Origin: Anaeramoeba flamelloides
Taxonomy: Eukaryota > Metamonada > Anaeramoebidae
DNA length: 64,000 nt
Direction: 5' to 3'
NCBI GenBank assembly: GCA_027625915.1
Contig: JANTQA010000015.1
Span: 12,119,001-12,183,000 of the forward strand
The position numbers and the translations under genes were made by a program. Under the pieces are notes generated by a model. It was given only the letters and a program-made list of their open reading frames with translations, was not told where the DNA came from and made no database searches. Each line of letters starts with the position of its first letter. Within the stretch, counting starts at the first letter, position 1. Positions 1 to 13,300 of the stretch are shown here, piece by piece.

Positions 1-3000
1 TCCTTGAAAAGGTTGTTGGACTTCTTTTTTATTTGGGAATTACATAAATTGTTACCCATTCATACTCAAAATAATTGTTTGTATTAGCTAGTTATCAACT
101 TTTTATTTAGTTGTTAAATACAGTCGTTTTCCAATTAAGAAATGTATATTTTTCTTTCAAGCTTCGAAAAGCATAATGGTAATTATTTGTAGACAAAACC
201 CAAGGCCATGTCAAAAAATAATTAGAGATTACAACTACAACTAATAAGGTTTTTCTTTCTTTCATAATTGAATTTTAAAAAATTATTTTTATCTCAAAGT
301 ATTAAAAAGAAAGGTTTTAAATTAAAAAAACTCTAGATTATCTTGATAAATAATCTTGTGAAGGTTTTGGTTTTTTCTATTATTCCAATCATTGGAGATT
401 TATTTGATAACTTGAAATTATAATTTTTCTATCTTTATGGGAAAATGATAGTATCATAAATTAGTACTGTATTTTACTCAGGTGCTAACAAAGATAGTTT
501 TTTTTTATTGAATATAAGAATTGAGAACAGGATCTAATTCAAATCTGATTTCTGAAAGTAAACATAATAATTTTAAAAATTTTGAAAGAAAAAATGGTTT
601 GAAAAATCGATAAATTTAGAGGTTAAGAAAGGTATGAATGTTAAACTACAAGAAAAAAATCAGATCTAATGAGTAAATAATTTTTTGAAATTGGAAATAC
701 AAAACTAAAGAAATTTAAAATAGTACTGAGAAATTGTTTAAGGATTATCCCAATAGACAACTGATAATTTCATAATGTATTGAAACATTCACTCACTACA
801 GCAGATTTGTTATGGATCTTCTTTAAGGTACCAATAGTCGAAATAAAAACTTCTATTAAATTATATAACAAATTGAAAAAAAAAATCAGATCTCTTTAAA
901 TTGAAAAATGAATGAAAAAATTCATGATTATTAAAATACCTGGATTAACAGTAAATATCAGTTCTCTGTTTGAATTATTATTTTTAAATAGTTTGATCCT
1001 TTTTTTCTCACATTGGAAAAGTTCTGAATTAAAAATAGTTTCTAATTTAGTTCAAAAAATAGAATATTTTCTAACAAGAAGAAACAAATATTGTTGTCTT
1101 TGAAGAAACTCTACAAAAATACTTTTTATAAATAAAGCGAATACGTTTTGGAATTACTTGGTATAATGAATCCACTTAATTTCGAAAAAATATTACAATA
1201 ATTATTTTATACTTGAAAAAATATATTTTTTTATTGAACATATAGTTTCAATCAATTTTTTATTTTTAGTTTGAAGAAAAAATCATGAAAAATTAAAAAA
1301 TAAATTTGCAGATATGTTAGTACTTGAATCGTTTTTTTAATATTTAGTTTCAAAATAATGATTAATATTTACTTTTTAATTGTATTATTTTTAATCAATA
1401 ATTAATTACTAAAATCTATTCTATTTAAAGAATTTAGTAATAAAATACAGATTAATAGTATCAATGTGTTTTAATATATTTTTCTTAATTTTATTAAATA
1501 ATTTCAAATAAATAATATAAATTAAAGTTAATAATTATCATAAATAATTTATAAAAATTCTCAATAATAAATAAATAAATAATAAGGTTTTTCTATTTAT
1601 ACCCAGTATATTTGTAAAAAAAATACATAATCTGTTAAATTTCCAAGAAATTAAATAAATTATTGAAAATAAAATAAAATATTTAATTATTGGGTTATTT
1701 AATTAGTAAAGATTTTGTATAATTTTTATTGTATTTTCAAAATAAAATTATCTTTTTAATCATAATTGTTTATAAAAACTCTCAGAAATTACAAAAAGTA
1801 ATATTTCATAAAAATAAAAATATTTTATATATTTTTCTTTTTTGTATTTTAATCCAATAAGCTCAAATAAAAAATTATCAGATCTTTATCCTTGGAATTT
1901 AATTGTATAAAATGAAATATCTTGACAATAACAAAAAATTCTTCTCACAAGTTGGCAAAGAGTGTTAGTTTAACAAGTATATTTTGATTCCTTCTGTAAA
2001 TAATTACTATATTACCTTTAGGATATATAATAAATACGAGTTACAAAACTCTTACAGTCATAGCAACACTACCATTAAACCAATGATAAACAGAAAACTT
2101 CATTTTCTATCTCAGAATTTCCATTATGACAGGATTCTATCGTCATATGATAGCCTATTACAAACTGTGAAATTTTAGACTTGAAAAAAAATTTGCACAA
2201 GAGAAAATATTAAAATTTGGATTTTCACAACAACCTATGGATGATTATTTTTTTGAAAAAATTTCTGGTTTTTGGGGGATCTACAATTTCTAAACACCTA
2301 ACAATCAAAAGTTAAGACCATTTCAAAGTTATTATTAAATTCTATCTTCAATCTTTGGAATCTTTGTTTTGGTTAATTTAATTTATTTCATAAACAACCA
2401 GATTTTTTTCTCTGTCTTTCAAATCAGAAATTTTTTTAAAAAAAGCTATATCAAACCATAAAATTATGTAATAGGGTATAAAAGAAGATTTTTTTTGTAT
2501 TTAACAGAGACAAAAAGGTCAATTTCACATTGGTTAAATTCCACGGTGGGTTTAGAACTGCTGTAATTCTTAGGTTTTAAAATTAAAAATCTTTATATTG
2601 TCTTCAATTTCCAAAAGGAAAAATAATTTTAGATGATAGTTTCATTTTTAATTGATTTTTTTTTTTTTTTTTTTTCTGGGGGGGGCTTGTATTTTCTGAG
2701 CCTAACAAATTGTAAAGATAAAAAAATTTCTAAAATGAAAAATGAAATAAAAAATTTTGTAATATTTATTTGAATTTATTAGTATAGCATTGAAAAAAAC
2801 ACCTACCTAACCTAATAATTCCTGGCAAGATTTGTAATTGATGATATTTGAAAATTTCTGGTGTAATTGCTTTTATTTTAAATCAAATCCTTTTTTAAGA
2901 ATCAAAATTTTAAAATTATAACTCATCCACTTCTTAGAATGATGATTAATGAAATTAAACTTGTTCAAAATATCATTCAATGAATCAAAAAACAATGAAA

Positions 3001-3064
3001 AACAATTATCATTTTTCAAACCCTAATAAACATTTATCTAACTCTATTGTTATCAAAACAGGTA

Positions 3065-3213
3065 CAGCTGTTCCAAGGCTACCATGAATTTTTATATGAA
3101 TCAAATTTTGATGCTGATATAGATTTTTAAAAAGTTGTATATGAGGATAAGAAAGCTCATATTGAAAAAAAAATTGATTCATATAAAAATTCACGGTAGC
3201 CTTGGAAAGACTG
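3065..3213. mobile_element. MITE B, palindromic, TA-flanked
   Basis: A 149-bp element with nearly perfect arms of about 40 bp at its two ends (core TTCCAAGGCTACC and its complement). It starts CAG, ends CTG, and has TA on both sides, the pattern of Tc1/mariner-type MITEs. It sits inside repeat C copy 2, so it is younger than that copy. It encodes nothing. No second copy was seen in the window. Confidence 0.75.
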
Positions 3214-3295
3214 TAGATCTACTTTGGTTATCAGACAATTACTTGAATATTCTATATAGAATACTCACTTTAATGAACTTTTTCTGGTTTTATTA

Positions 3296-3491
3296 CAGTC
3301 AGTTCCACTTTTAAGAACAAAATTTCAGCGAAATTTAAGGGATAAAAAAATCTCAAATTAAGGTCACATTTTTTGGAATTTTTTTTTATACAAATTATTT
3401 TACTGGAATTTGAATTTTGTGTCATGATTTTAGATTTTTTTTTGTTGCTAAATTTCCTAGAAGGTTTGTGTCCTAAAAGTAGAACTGATTG
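3296..3491. mobile_element. MITE A, copy 1 (nested in C2)
   Basis: A 196-bp palindromic element starting CAGTCAGTTCCACTTTTAAG and ending with its near complement, flanked by TA on both sides. The internal motif ATCTCAAATTAAGG is shared with the copies at 6813, 33319 and 53781. It interrupts repeat C copy 2. It has no coding capacity, and its ends and target site fit a non-autonomous mariner-like element. Confidence 0.85.
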
Positions 3492-5081
3492 TACCAAGTC
3501 CCTAAAAAATTTGGTTATTTATAAATAAGGGTTTGATTTTAAAATTTTGAAATTACACAACAATTTTCCGAGTATTAATTGTAAAATAAGAAGATCAAAA
3601 TTTTCATTTAGCTTTCCTATTCAAATTTTATAATTAATTTTAATCATCAAAAGTAACAATTCTCAAATGGTAAATTAAGAATTTAAACAGATTTTAAGGA
3701 ATTAAAAATTGAAATATTAATTGATTATAAAACCTTATTTTTGGAAAACTGAATGAAAATTTTATACCATTTATTATTACAACAAAGAGTAATATTCATA
3801 ATTAAAAATCTTATCCAGGATTATTTTCATGCAGTGTATTGTTTTCAATACTCTAATTAAAAAATATACTCACGGCATCAATATTAATTTTGCCAGATCT
3901 CAAAATATAAATGAGAATATGTTCAAAATTGATTTCGATTAAGAATATAATTGATTAATGAATTCAAAGTGAATTGAAGAAGAAAAAAAAATTTTAGTTT
4001 GATGAGAAAAGGTGGTTTTTCAGCTTGGAACAAGCTTATTGTTTTACGTACATTTAATAAAAAAAATTGTCAAGTTTTAATAATTTGAAAAGAAGGGAGG
4101 GTAAAAGATATGGTGTTCTTCTTTAACACAAATAAAAAACAAACCAATAAAAAAAAGAAAAAATTGCTCTCATGAATAATAGAACAAAGATGTGTTTTGA
4201 ATTTCTATGAAAAGATCTAAAAATGATAACTAATATTATTTAAAGTAAATATGGACTCAGATAGAACATTCTCAACTTTTTCTTCCCCGTGTAAGCGTGG
4301 GTGAACAAGGTTCTGTACGAAACTGCAGACAAGTGTCCTAAAATTCATCATAGTCCAAATTAAAAACAACAATAAAAATTTCTTAAAAAAGTATTAATTA
4401 TTTAATAGTTAATTAAAATAAATGAATTATTTAACGAAATATTATTTTTTTAAAGACATTTATCGATCATTTGACAAAAAAGTAAGGGTATATTAACACT
4501 TTATACTTGGAAGGAGTATTTGTTGATTTTTAAAATTACGTAATTTTAACTGTTGGGATCATTGTTTAAAATTCAGTAGAATATTGCTAACCAAGATCAT
4601 TTTACATACATTACAATTGTTTGAATTTTTTTATTCACTCTTCTCTTATTAGGATTTTATTAAATGAAAATAACACTTTATTAATTTTGGAATCGAAATA
4701 TCATTCTAACTGATTATTAAATACAAAATACATTCATAAAAATTTCATCTCATTTACCTTTTTTTAAATTTTCAAACTTTGCTTTAATATCATTTACCTG
4801 TTAAATAAGATATTCAAAACCAACTTATTTTGAAATGGTTCTATTCAACTTGTTCAAAATTCTTTCTCTCGTTTGCAAAAGTTTGTTTGATAAATAGGAA
4901 ATATTTTTCACTTCATTTTCCGTTTTTTGTTTTTTTAATAAATTTTAACTAATTAGATCGAAATGAGTAATATCTATTTATTTGCTTTGTACTTTTTATT
5001 GGATTTGTTTATATATGTTGGATGAAATGGTTGTCCTAAAAGAAAGATTCGTGTAGCATTTTGAAAAACATAATAACCATT

Positions 5082-5640
5082 TGGGAAAAATGTTCAACAT
5101 AAACTTTAATTGAAAAGATTCATTAAACCATGAAACAAAAAGTAAAATCAATGAAAAGAAGAAACAAAGTCAAACGAAAGAATAATCCATTACATTATAT
5201 TGATCAAAACAAATAACATAATTTAGATCTTCTTTATTATCAAAATCTGATTTAGTGGTTTTGGAGATCTCAAAAAAAGTCAAAATTTTGATCAGATTTT
5301 TAGTTGTTGATCAATCATAGAAAAATTCCCTACCAAAAGATATTCTTATTAAAATTGTTATTCTATTGGGTACCTCCATTTTCTCTGTAGTCATTGAAAT
5401 TTTCTTTTATTACCGGTATTTGAATTATAAATGGCCAAAATTTTCACTACATTTTCCATTTCCTTTTTCAAACAAATTACAAACTACCACTTCTTTGATA
5501 ACTCTATTTATAAAAGAGAATAATGGAATGTGAAGTGAAAATTATTTCCCTTTTATCAAATAAAGTAATTAATATAATTTGATTTTTCAGTCAATTTCCC
5601 CATTAAAAATTGTTTGGTTACTTTGTTTACCTGTCTAGGA
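5082..5640. mobile_element. Inverted-repeat element E, copy 2, interrupted by H1
   Basis: The left arm (about 5090-5160) and the internal block (5150-5390, including GGTTTTGGAGATCTCAAAAA) align with element E copy 1 at 18988-19404. The right arm resumes at about 5580-5635 after a 153-bp H element. It abuts foldback C copy 1 on its right. It is decayed relative to copy 1, so the outer boundaries are approximate. Confidence 0.7.
5413..5565. mobile_element. Palindromic MITE H, copy 1 (nested in E2)
   Basis: The arms read GGTATTTGAATTATAAATGG with a TTTTCACT core, and the complementary arm is at 5523-5562. TA lies on each side. The same arms occur in the better preserved copy at 9313-9477. It lies within element E copy 2, so it inserted after that copy arrived. 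Confidence 0.7.
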
Positions 5641-5643
5641 GTG

Positions 5644-6130
5644 AAAAAAATACTGGAGATGATTAAAATCCCAGATAAAATTTTTAATTGTGAATAATAG
5701 GAAAATTGTTGTGTAATTGCAAATTTTAAAATCAAACCCTTATTTATAAATAACCCAATTTTTTTTTTAAAACTAATAATAAACCGACCTAAAGTTCATT
5801 AAAGTGTGGCGTCTATATAGAATACTCAAGTAATTGTTTGATTGTATAAGTAGATCAACTTTTTTTAAAACACAATAGTTTTATAGAGGTTTACTAAGAC
5901 TATGGAAAATGATAATTTTTCTTCTTGTTTTTTGATTGATTGAATGGTGTTTTGAACAAGTGTAATTTCATTAATAATCATTCTAATAAGTGGGTGGGTT
6001 ATAATTAAAAAAAGTTTGATTCTTAAAAGAAAGGATTTGATTTTAAATATGTGCAATTTGACACAACAATTGTCCTAATATTCACATTTAAAAATCTTGC
6101 CATGGATTTTAATCATCTCCAGTATTTTTT
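5644..6130 (+). repeat. Foldback element C, copy 1
   Basis: About 490 bp with imperfect inverted arms of roughly 100 bp. The left arm begins AAATACTGGAGATGATTAAA and the right arm ends with the complement at 6101-6128. The arms also share GTGAAT..TAGGA.AATTGTTGTG. The internal sequence, including a 63-codon minus-strand open frame at 5865-6056, is matched at DNA level by the reversed copy at 2818-3577, where the frame is not kept, so it is unlikely to be a protein gene. Confidence 0.75.
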
Positions 6131-6812
6131 TTAACTACTATATAACTTTTTTTTCCCAAAAGACTAGTTGAAATTTTATCCCAGACAAAATAAGTTAAAA
6201 ATAATTCCCAGAATGGGATTTTAACTCGAAAATTTTTCTAGATTTTGAAATTAGTCATTATCTCAATGGCTGCGAAAATATTTTTTTAGACAAGTATAAC
6301 TTTTTGATTAAAGAGTCTGTAAATTCTTTATTACTTCATTCTTTGTTCACATAATTTGTTGAAAAATTTTTCGTTCAAACTTTTCAGTAATCAGTCTAAA
6401 ACAAGGATCCACAAGATCTAAGAGCAATTACAGCACTGAATGGGTTATATATTAAAGTTTGTCTTCTTAGAATCGGGAACTTTATTGGTTTATTTAAATT
6501 TTTGGGATTGTTACTTATGGAAATGTAAATGAAAATTTTGTTCAATTGATTTTGTAATTCTTAGTACTCATATATTAAACCGAGATCTATACCAATAATT
6601 AATTCTGGTCAGCTGTTTTTAATCTGGATTCATCTGTTCTTGTTAAAATCAAAATAGTAAAAGTCGGTATTTTATTAAAAAATATTTTCTAACTATTAAG
6701 TGTTTTATAGAAAAGTGGGTCTGATTTTTTTTTTTTGTTTTGTTTTAAGATATCAACAATAATATATTATAAGGCGATTACTACGATAGAATAATATTTT
6801 TGAATTTTGATA

Positions 6813-7005
6813 CAGTTAGTTTCATTTTTAAGATACAAATTTACGTAAAATAATTGAGGAATAAAAAAATCTCAAATTAAGGCACATTTTTCGAAAATTT
6901 TTTTACCCATTTTATTTTGCTATCCACAAAATCTGTGCCTTAATTTTCCATTTTTTTTTGCCTTATTTTTTGGTCAAATTTTGTATCTAAATGTGGATCT
7001 GATTG
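6813..7005. mobile_element. MITE A, copy 2 (diverged)
   Basis: A 193-bp palindromic relative of the A family. It starts CAGTTAGTTTCATTTTTAAG, has the internal ATCTCAAATTAAGGCACA, ends with the weak complement, and has TA on both sides. It is the most diverged of the four copies here, so probably the oldest. Confidence 0.8.
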
Positions 7006-9312
7006 TAAAGAAATTCATATCTTTTTATTGAAATTTCTTAATAAAAATTTGGAAACGGGTTTATTAATAAGAGATTAATTATCTTGCTTCAAATAGAAAA
7101 AAATTCAACATTTAATGAAAAGATCAAATCCTTGTTTATATTTTTTTAAAAAATAAAGAGACTTTAGAATATTTTTAAATAGGTGGATTATTTAGTAATA
7201 AATTTTTGATCAAATGTTTTTCTGATGCCCTTGACAAGAATTAAAAAATAATCTTATTTTTTACAAAATGTAATATTTTTATTACAAAATTAATCGCAAT
7301 ATGCTTTTGACCCCTTTTTATAAATATTTGCTATATTATGAATTATAAAAAATAATTCTTGGGGAATAAAAAGTATATATGAAAATTTTTTTATTCCAAC
7401 TTTCTAATCCTATAAATTTTCTAAGAAATTGTATTAATTTTTCTTTTATAAGATACAAGGCTTTTTTAAAATTTGATAGATCTTTGTGCTTGCCTGTAAA
7501 ATTGGAAACCATAGTTCCTAAAATTATAAGATCTCTCGTCAGGGGATGTATTAATTTATATAAATATAATTTTTTTCATATCCTTGAATTTTTTATTATT
7601 TATTTTTAAGCTTTTCTCAAATCCAAAAATTAAGGACTAATCTCAAAAAAAAAAAAAACTTTTATAAAAATAATAAATAAAAGAAGAAATACTCGAATGA
7701 TAAATAAAGGGTTAAATCATGGATTGGTTGTGTACCAATTATTAATCACAGATTCTGTAATTTTTATTCATTATTAGTAATATTTGTGTCGGGTTCTACA
7801 AACTCTTGTGAAATACCGGGGCATACCACTAACTGTCTAGTTTTATGGAAATTCAAAATAATCAAGAAAAATATAAGATTTAACCTAATTCTTCAAAATC
7901 CTGAAAACATATATGGCAGTAGATATTTTTTAAAAAATCTTCCCGTTCGAATGATATTATTAATAATAATAATAATATTTATTTTTTTTTCCTTCTTCTC
8001 TTTTTTTCTATTTTGATACTTTTTACTTTAATTATACTTTTTTCGAAATAAATAAAATAAAATGAATAAATATAATATTGAAATAATATTAATAACAAAC
8101 TCATAAATTTTGTAAATTTTTAAAATTATCTTATCTACAAGTTGATAGAATGCCCATTTTCACATATTTAAATGAAATTTGAAAAGTCTATTCCTTTAAC
8201 CAATTTCAAGAAATTAATAGTAATTTCTAAAATAATAGATATTTTATCTTTAATTTAAATAAAAAAAATCTGATCTTTTTTTGTTTGGATTTTTGGATCC
8301 AAAACAAAAAACAAGAAAAATTTTCACAATTTTTTTTTTATGAAAATTCATTTCTAGTAATTTTTACAAGTATATATACTGCACAATGTTGATTTTTTAA
8401 TTTTATTTACAATCAATATAAAAATGAACCAAAATAATTACCAATTGAAGATCGAGAAAAAATAAATCATTTATTTAATTTCCAATAATTGATTGTAATA
8501 CTTGGAATTTACAAATGGGTTTTTTTTTTTTCAATTATATAGGGCTAAAATAAGGAATTATTATTATTTTCTTCTTATGCTTTATTTATGAACTTTTTTT
8601 TTTTTTTATTATAATTACTAATTAAAATTAATTTTTTGTGTTTGAAACTGTTTATAATTTTATGAGAGAAATAATAGAATCTATTTTTAATTTTAATCTT
8701 TGAATTGTCAAAAATTCACTCTAATAATCAAGATTGTGTTATTAATTATTACTTTAAAATAATCAAATTAACAAGTATTTCTTTAACTTATAAAGGATTT
8801 ATATCGGGGTTTTAAAAAAGGGGTTATAGAGATATTGTGAATGATCTCGTTTGATAATTTTTATTATATTTTTTTTTGTTAAACTAAATGGAAAAATTAT
8901 TTCATTTTTAGATCTTTGAATAATTCAATTATATATATACAAGTTTAAAATAATTATTGTATTTTTTTTTTTTTGAAATAAAGTTGATTTTTTATTACTG
9001 AGTTATTTCAAAAACCAATGGTTTTATTTTTCAAGTATATCTTTTCTATAATTCATTCACAAAAAATACTATTTCTTATTTCTTTCAAAGTAGATAAGTT
9101 TTTTTGAAACAATTTTGAAGTATTTGAAAAATCTAACAAATGAATCAAACTTTTTTAAAAATAATAATTAATTTCTGAAAATATTATTGAAAGTAAGGTA
9201 TGTTATTAGAGTAATTAGATTTTTACTTCATTTTTCAATTTCAAGATTCGATAATTTTTTTTGAATTTTGTTATTCGATTTACTAGATGGAGTAAATTTT
9301 TTGACATGGCTA

Positions 9313-9477
9313 CTGTTATTTGAAAGATTAATGGGAAAGAATTTTCACTTCATTTTCTATATTTTTCAATAAAAGCCACAAATTAATACCTACTTTTTTA
9401 GCAAATCGATCTAGAAAAAGGAATCTATCTAGAAAATGAAGTGACAATTCTCTCCCATTGATAATTTCAAATACCAG
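9313..9477. mobile_element. Palindromic MITE H, copy 2
   Basis: A 165-bp hairpin. The left arm at 9313-9358 (CTGTTATTTGAAAGATTAAT, then TTTTCACTTCATTTTC) is mirrored at 9433-9477. It starts CTG, ends CAG and is flanked by TA. It is the same family as the copy at 5413-5565. Confidence 0.8.
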
Positions 9478-10346
9478 TATTAAACTTAGAAGAAGACATT
9501 TTTTATGGTTATTAGTCCCTAAAGTTTAGCTTGAAAATTGATATGATATGATTGAATACTGAATTATCTGTTGTATTGGAACTAGAAGAAGAAAAAAGTT
9601 GGGGTTTTTAATTTGAAAAAAGGGTTTACGAGCTTAACCCCTAAAAGTCAACCACTCTTTAAACAAGAGACCTTGTTAAAGTCTGTTATCATAATAACAA
9701 TTAAGTTCTATTCAAATTTTTTCAATTAAATGAAATCATCTTCATACAAATTTGAAGATAATCCCAATCAAAAAAAATTTTCGTTCTATCTTTTAAATTA
9801 TCAAAAGAAAGAACAAAATGATCTAAAAAACGGAATTTAGTCAAGTTTATAACATTTAATTTGCTGATTATTAAATGAAAAAATTTTTCAAAAGAATTTT
9901 CACAAAGAAATAAAAAAACATTTAGAAATTAATAAATTTCTTTTTTTTTCTTCTAAACAATCAAAAATAAATAAATTGAACATTTTGTTAACACCTATTT
10001 AATTCCTTTTTTATTTATTTGTTGTTTATTTCAATCAAAAAAACACACAACAAGGAGTTTAAAAAACACTGTGATTTGAAGAATCAATTTCAAAAAATGA
10101 AAAGAAAACACACCTCCCTAAGAACAGAAAATTCCATTCTGATCACTAAATATCGTATTCTTGATTCTTGTCAAAACAATTTAAATTTTTTCCACAATCA
10201 TTTTTTTTAAAAACAAACATCTGTTTTTTTTTTTGGTCGTTCAACAAAACAAAACTATTTTTCTCTACCTACCCAAAAAGTTTGGAATAACAAAAAATTA
10301 TTTTGATTTGCTGCTTGTAGAAATTTGTGAAAAATTTTTTACTTAA

Positions 10347-13300
10347 ATGTCTGAAGTGAATTTAAAAGAAATCAACATAATGTCGGCAAAAGAAATGCTG
10401 AACAAAACACCAAAACTCCGAAGAATTTCAACACGAGGAAAGATGGCAATCCATCCTTTTGCAAAATTAGCACAAGTCCCTTCCCAACAAATACAAGCTG
10501 GAAGACTTCTTGGTGAATCTTCAGATGATGAATCAGTAAATTTTTTTTTTTCTTTTTTTATTTTTTTTTTTTGTTTTGTTTTTGATTTATTCAAAAAATT
10601 TAAAAAAGATCTCTTAATTTATTCAACAAACCATTTCTAGAGTTAAAATTACCTTCAAATCTTTTTTTTAATTTTGATATTTTCTGTAGAAAATTTTTTT
10701 TGACTTGTACCAAAAAAAGATAACAGCCTTTTGAATAAAGTGAGGAACGAAAGTTTCAAAGTGTGTTCCTTAAACAGCCTAAAAAAAGCAAACCAAACAG
10801 TTCAAGTAACAGTTTTTAAAGCTTACGGTACTCGAATTTTGAAAAACAGCTCCTTAGTTACGAGTACTTTTTTTTTCTTTTTTCAAAAATAAAAAAAAAA
10901 ACGAAAGAAAAGAAAAACAAACGCTGAACTTAAACAAAAACCCAGCTCTAGAATTTGGTTTGTTTTTTTTTATTTTGAAAGCGGATCTTTTTGTTTATAA
11001 TATTATTCATTTTCAGTGCACACATTTTGACTTCGTTTTCTTAATTCTTGTTTTTTCTTTTTCTCATTTGAAAAAAAGAAAAATATTCATTACTGAAACG
11101 AAAGATTACGCTTCTGAAAAACGGATTTTAAGGTACCTCGTCCATTAGGTTTGGGTAAATTTGTCACTATTTAAAACATCGATCGCAAATAATAATTGGA
11201 ACAAAATCTCTCTGAATTTATGGAGTGGATAAAATTGTTGAGAGAATTCCCAGAGATTGCTTTTTTTCATTAAGACTCAACAGTCTCCTGATTTTTTTTG
11301 TTATTGGATCTTAAAGAAATGAATAATATAAGCTATTTTCACAAAACTTTGTCGTTTTCTTTTATGTTTTAGATTTATTTTCTTTTTTAATAGCTCTATT
11401 AAGTAAATTTATAATACAAAACAAACAGAAATGCTGATACTGATTGTATTAGTACCTATTGGGAGATTCGAAATAGGCTTTATCCAAAATATCTCTGAAA
11501 AATGAAAAAAAAAAAAAAACAACTCTTTTTTTTGTACAAAACAAATTACAATTAAATTGTTATAAAAAAAAAAAGGGCAATTTGGTAGCCACCCAAATGA
11601 TTTTTTAAATAATAAAATAAATAGTTCTCAGTTTTTCATTCATAGTCACACTTTTGTATAGATTAAACCTCTTCGGAAAAAATAATAACAAACTTTAAAA
11701 AAAATATAAAATAGAAAATATCTTGATTAAAATATTAAACACTATTTTTCCGAAAAAATTGCACGATCAAAAAAAAAAACTTTTGTACTCGCCACCTATT
11801 AATAAGGGCGGATTTAGGTTGTAACTAAAGAGACACTGGAAGTCAATAGGTGTTGGATTTTGTGTTAATTTGGATCTGGTTTTCCATACCCAAAAGAAAT
11901 ATAGCCATTTTAAAATAAAAAATGATTTTTTATTTCCATAATTCGTCATTTTAATAAATTTTTTAAACAATTAGTTACCATAAAAATGATTGATTAATGA
12001 TTCTAATAACAGAAAACTGTTATATAAAAAAAAAAAAAATATTAAATATGATATAAATAAACTTTATTTCAAAAATTATTACCCACCTGAAATAATAAAT
12101 TGAAAAAAAAAATCTAATCTTTCTTTTATTCAAGGACAACAAAGTATAATCTTATTAAAGTTTTACTTTTTAATTATTAGAAACACATAATACTCTGATA
12201 TTTTAAAAACTCTAAAAAATAAAATCAAAACGAAAAAAAAATGAATCACAATTTTTGAAATGAGCATTACGAAATTTTTTATTACTGGAATTTCAATGTA
12301 AAAATATTAACAAGAAGAATTTTTAACTTGTCATTAAATTAATTTTAAAAGACATTAATAATCTCAATTTACTTAGTGATTATTTGTATTTTTGAAGATC
12401 TTTTTTTTTTTTTCAAATGATCTTTAGCAAAAAAAATAGTATCAAAAAAAAATAAAGAAACAGAAAGATAAAGAAAAATAAAAGAAAAAAAGCAAAACAA
12501 AACAAAAATTCGACTAAATGAAAAAAAAAATTTGAAAAAAGAACAAAAATTTGATGAAATTAGAAAAAATGATTCTGATCTCAAAATTGAGAAAATTTAT
12601 TTTTTATAAGAATATATGATAAAAATCTACAAACTGCTCCCAAATACAATTATAAAGCGAGTCAACATCTTTGAAAAATAACTTTATTTATATTATAACT
12701 CCTCTGTAAATTAAAACCTTTTTTTAAACTAAATTTTTAATGAAAAGTTCAAAAATTACCACAATTTAAATCACAAAATATAAATAGTCATTTAAAAAAA
12801 AAAAAAATCTAAAAGGGATATACATTATTATTTCCCAACTCTATCCATTTTAAAAACAGAAGACGCATTTATTTTCTTTTTTTGAGTTTAATAAACTGTT
12901 AAAGAAGGAGTTGATAGTATTTATTTTGATTATTCCCAAATGTACATACACACACACACACACACACACATGTATACATTTATATATGTGTGAATTTATT
13001 TATGTATCTACCTAGATATATAATAGAGGAACTAAATCTAGAGTAATTAATATTTGATATTAAATATGAAATTTTTTTGTGCAACTCTTTATGAAATGGA
13101 GTTAGACCAAAAAATGAAACTTTCTGATTGTTAATTAATTTTTTTCTATTATTACAGATATTTTAAAAAAGTGAGTAAAAAAAGTTTTCAAAATTTTCAT
13201 TATTAAAACTTTGTAAAAGTTAAAAGTTTTAACAAGTGACTCACTTTTTTAAAGTTGCTGTATAAAATTCCCAAAATATTTTTCTAATGATAAAAAATAT

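Larger units (their letters stand above)
2818..3577 (-). repeat. Foldback element C, copy 2, interrupted by B and A1
   Basis: This is a diverged reverse-complement copy of the 5644-6130 element. Shared blocks include the stretch at 2873-3055, which matches the reverse complement of about 5870-6050, and the stretch at 3510-3570, which matches the reverse complement of about 5700-5765. The copy is split by two smaller inverted-repeat elements, each flanked by TA, at 3065-3213 and 3296-3491. Removing both restores collinearity with copy 1. It is probably an old non-autonomous DNA element; its TSD is not visible. Confidence 0.7.
1..10346. other. Gene-free, repeat-rich AT-rich region
   Basis: I see no supportable gene in this stretch. 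Open frames are all under about 80 codons, lack family resemblance and follow the AT-rich background. What can be made out is a set of palindromic elements listed separately (C2 with A1 and B nested, E2 with H1 nested, C1, A2, H2), plus poly-A and poly-T runs. A third, very decayed H-like hairpin may lie at about 4885-4990. Confidence 0.7.

Noticed and set aside
4270-4340. G+C-richer patch with GGTTCTGTACGAAACTGCAG, considered as a tRNA or small RNA
   Set aside because: The arms do not form a cloverleaf, and no A box was found at the right distance.
5865-6056. 63-codon minus-strand frame in repeat C
   Set aside because: The DNA is conserved in the other C copy but the frame is not, so it is not under protein selection.
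7379-7609. 76-codon frame MKIFLFQLSNPINFLRNC...
   Set aside because: It has only AT-rich background composition and no relatives recognised, and it lies in the repeat graveyard.
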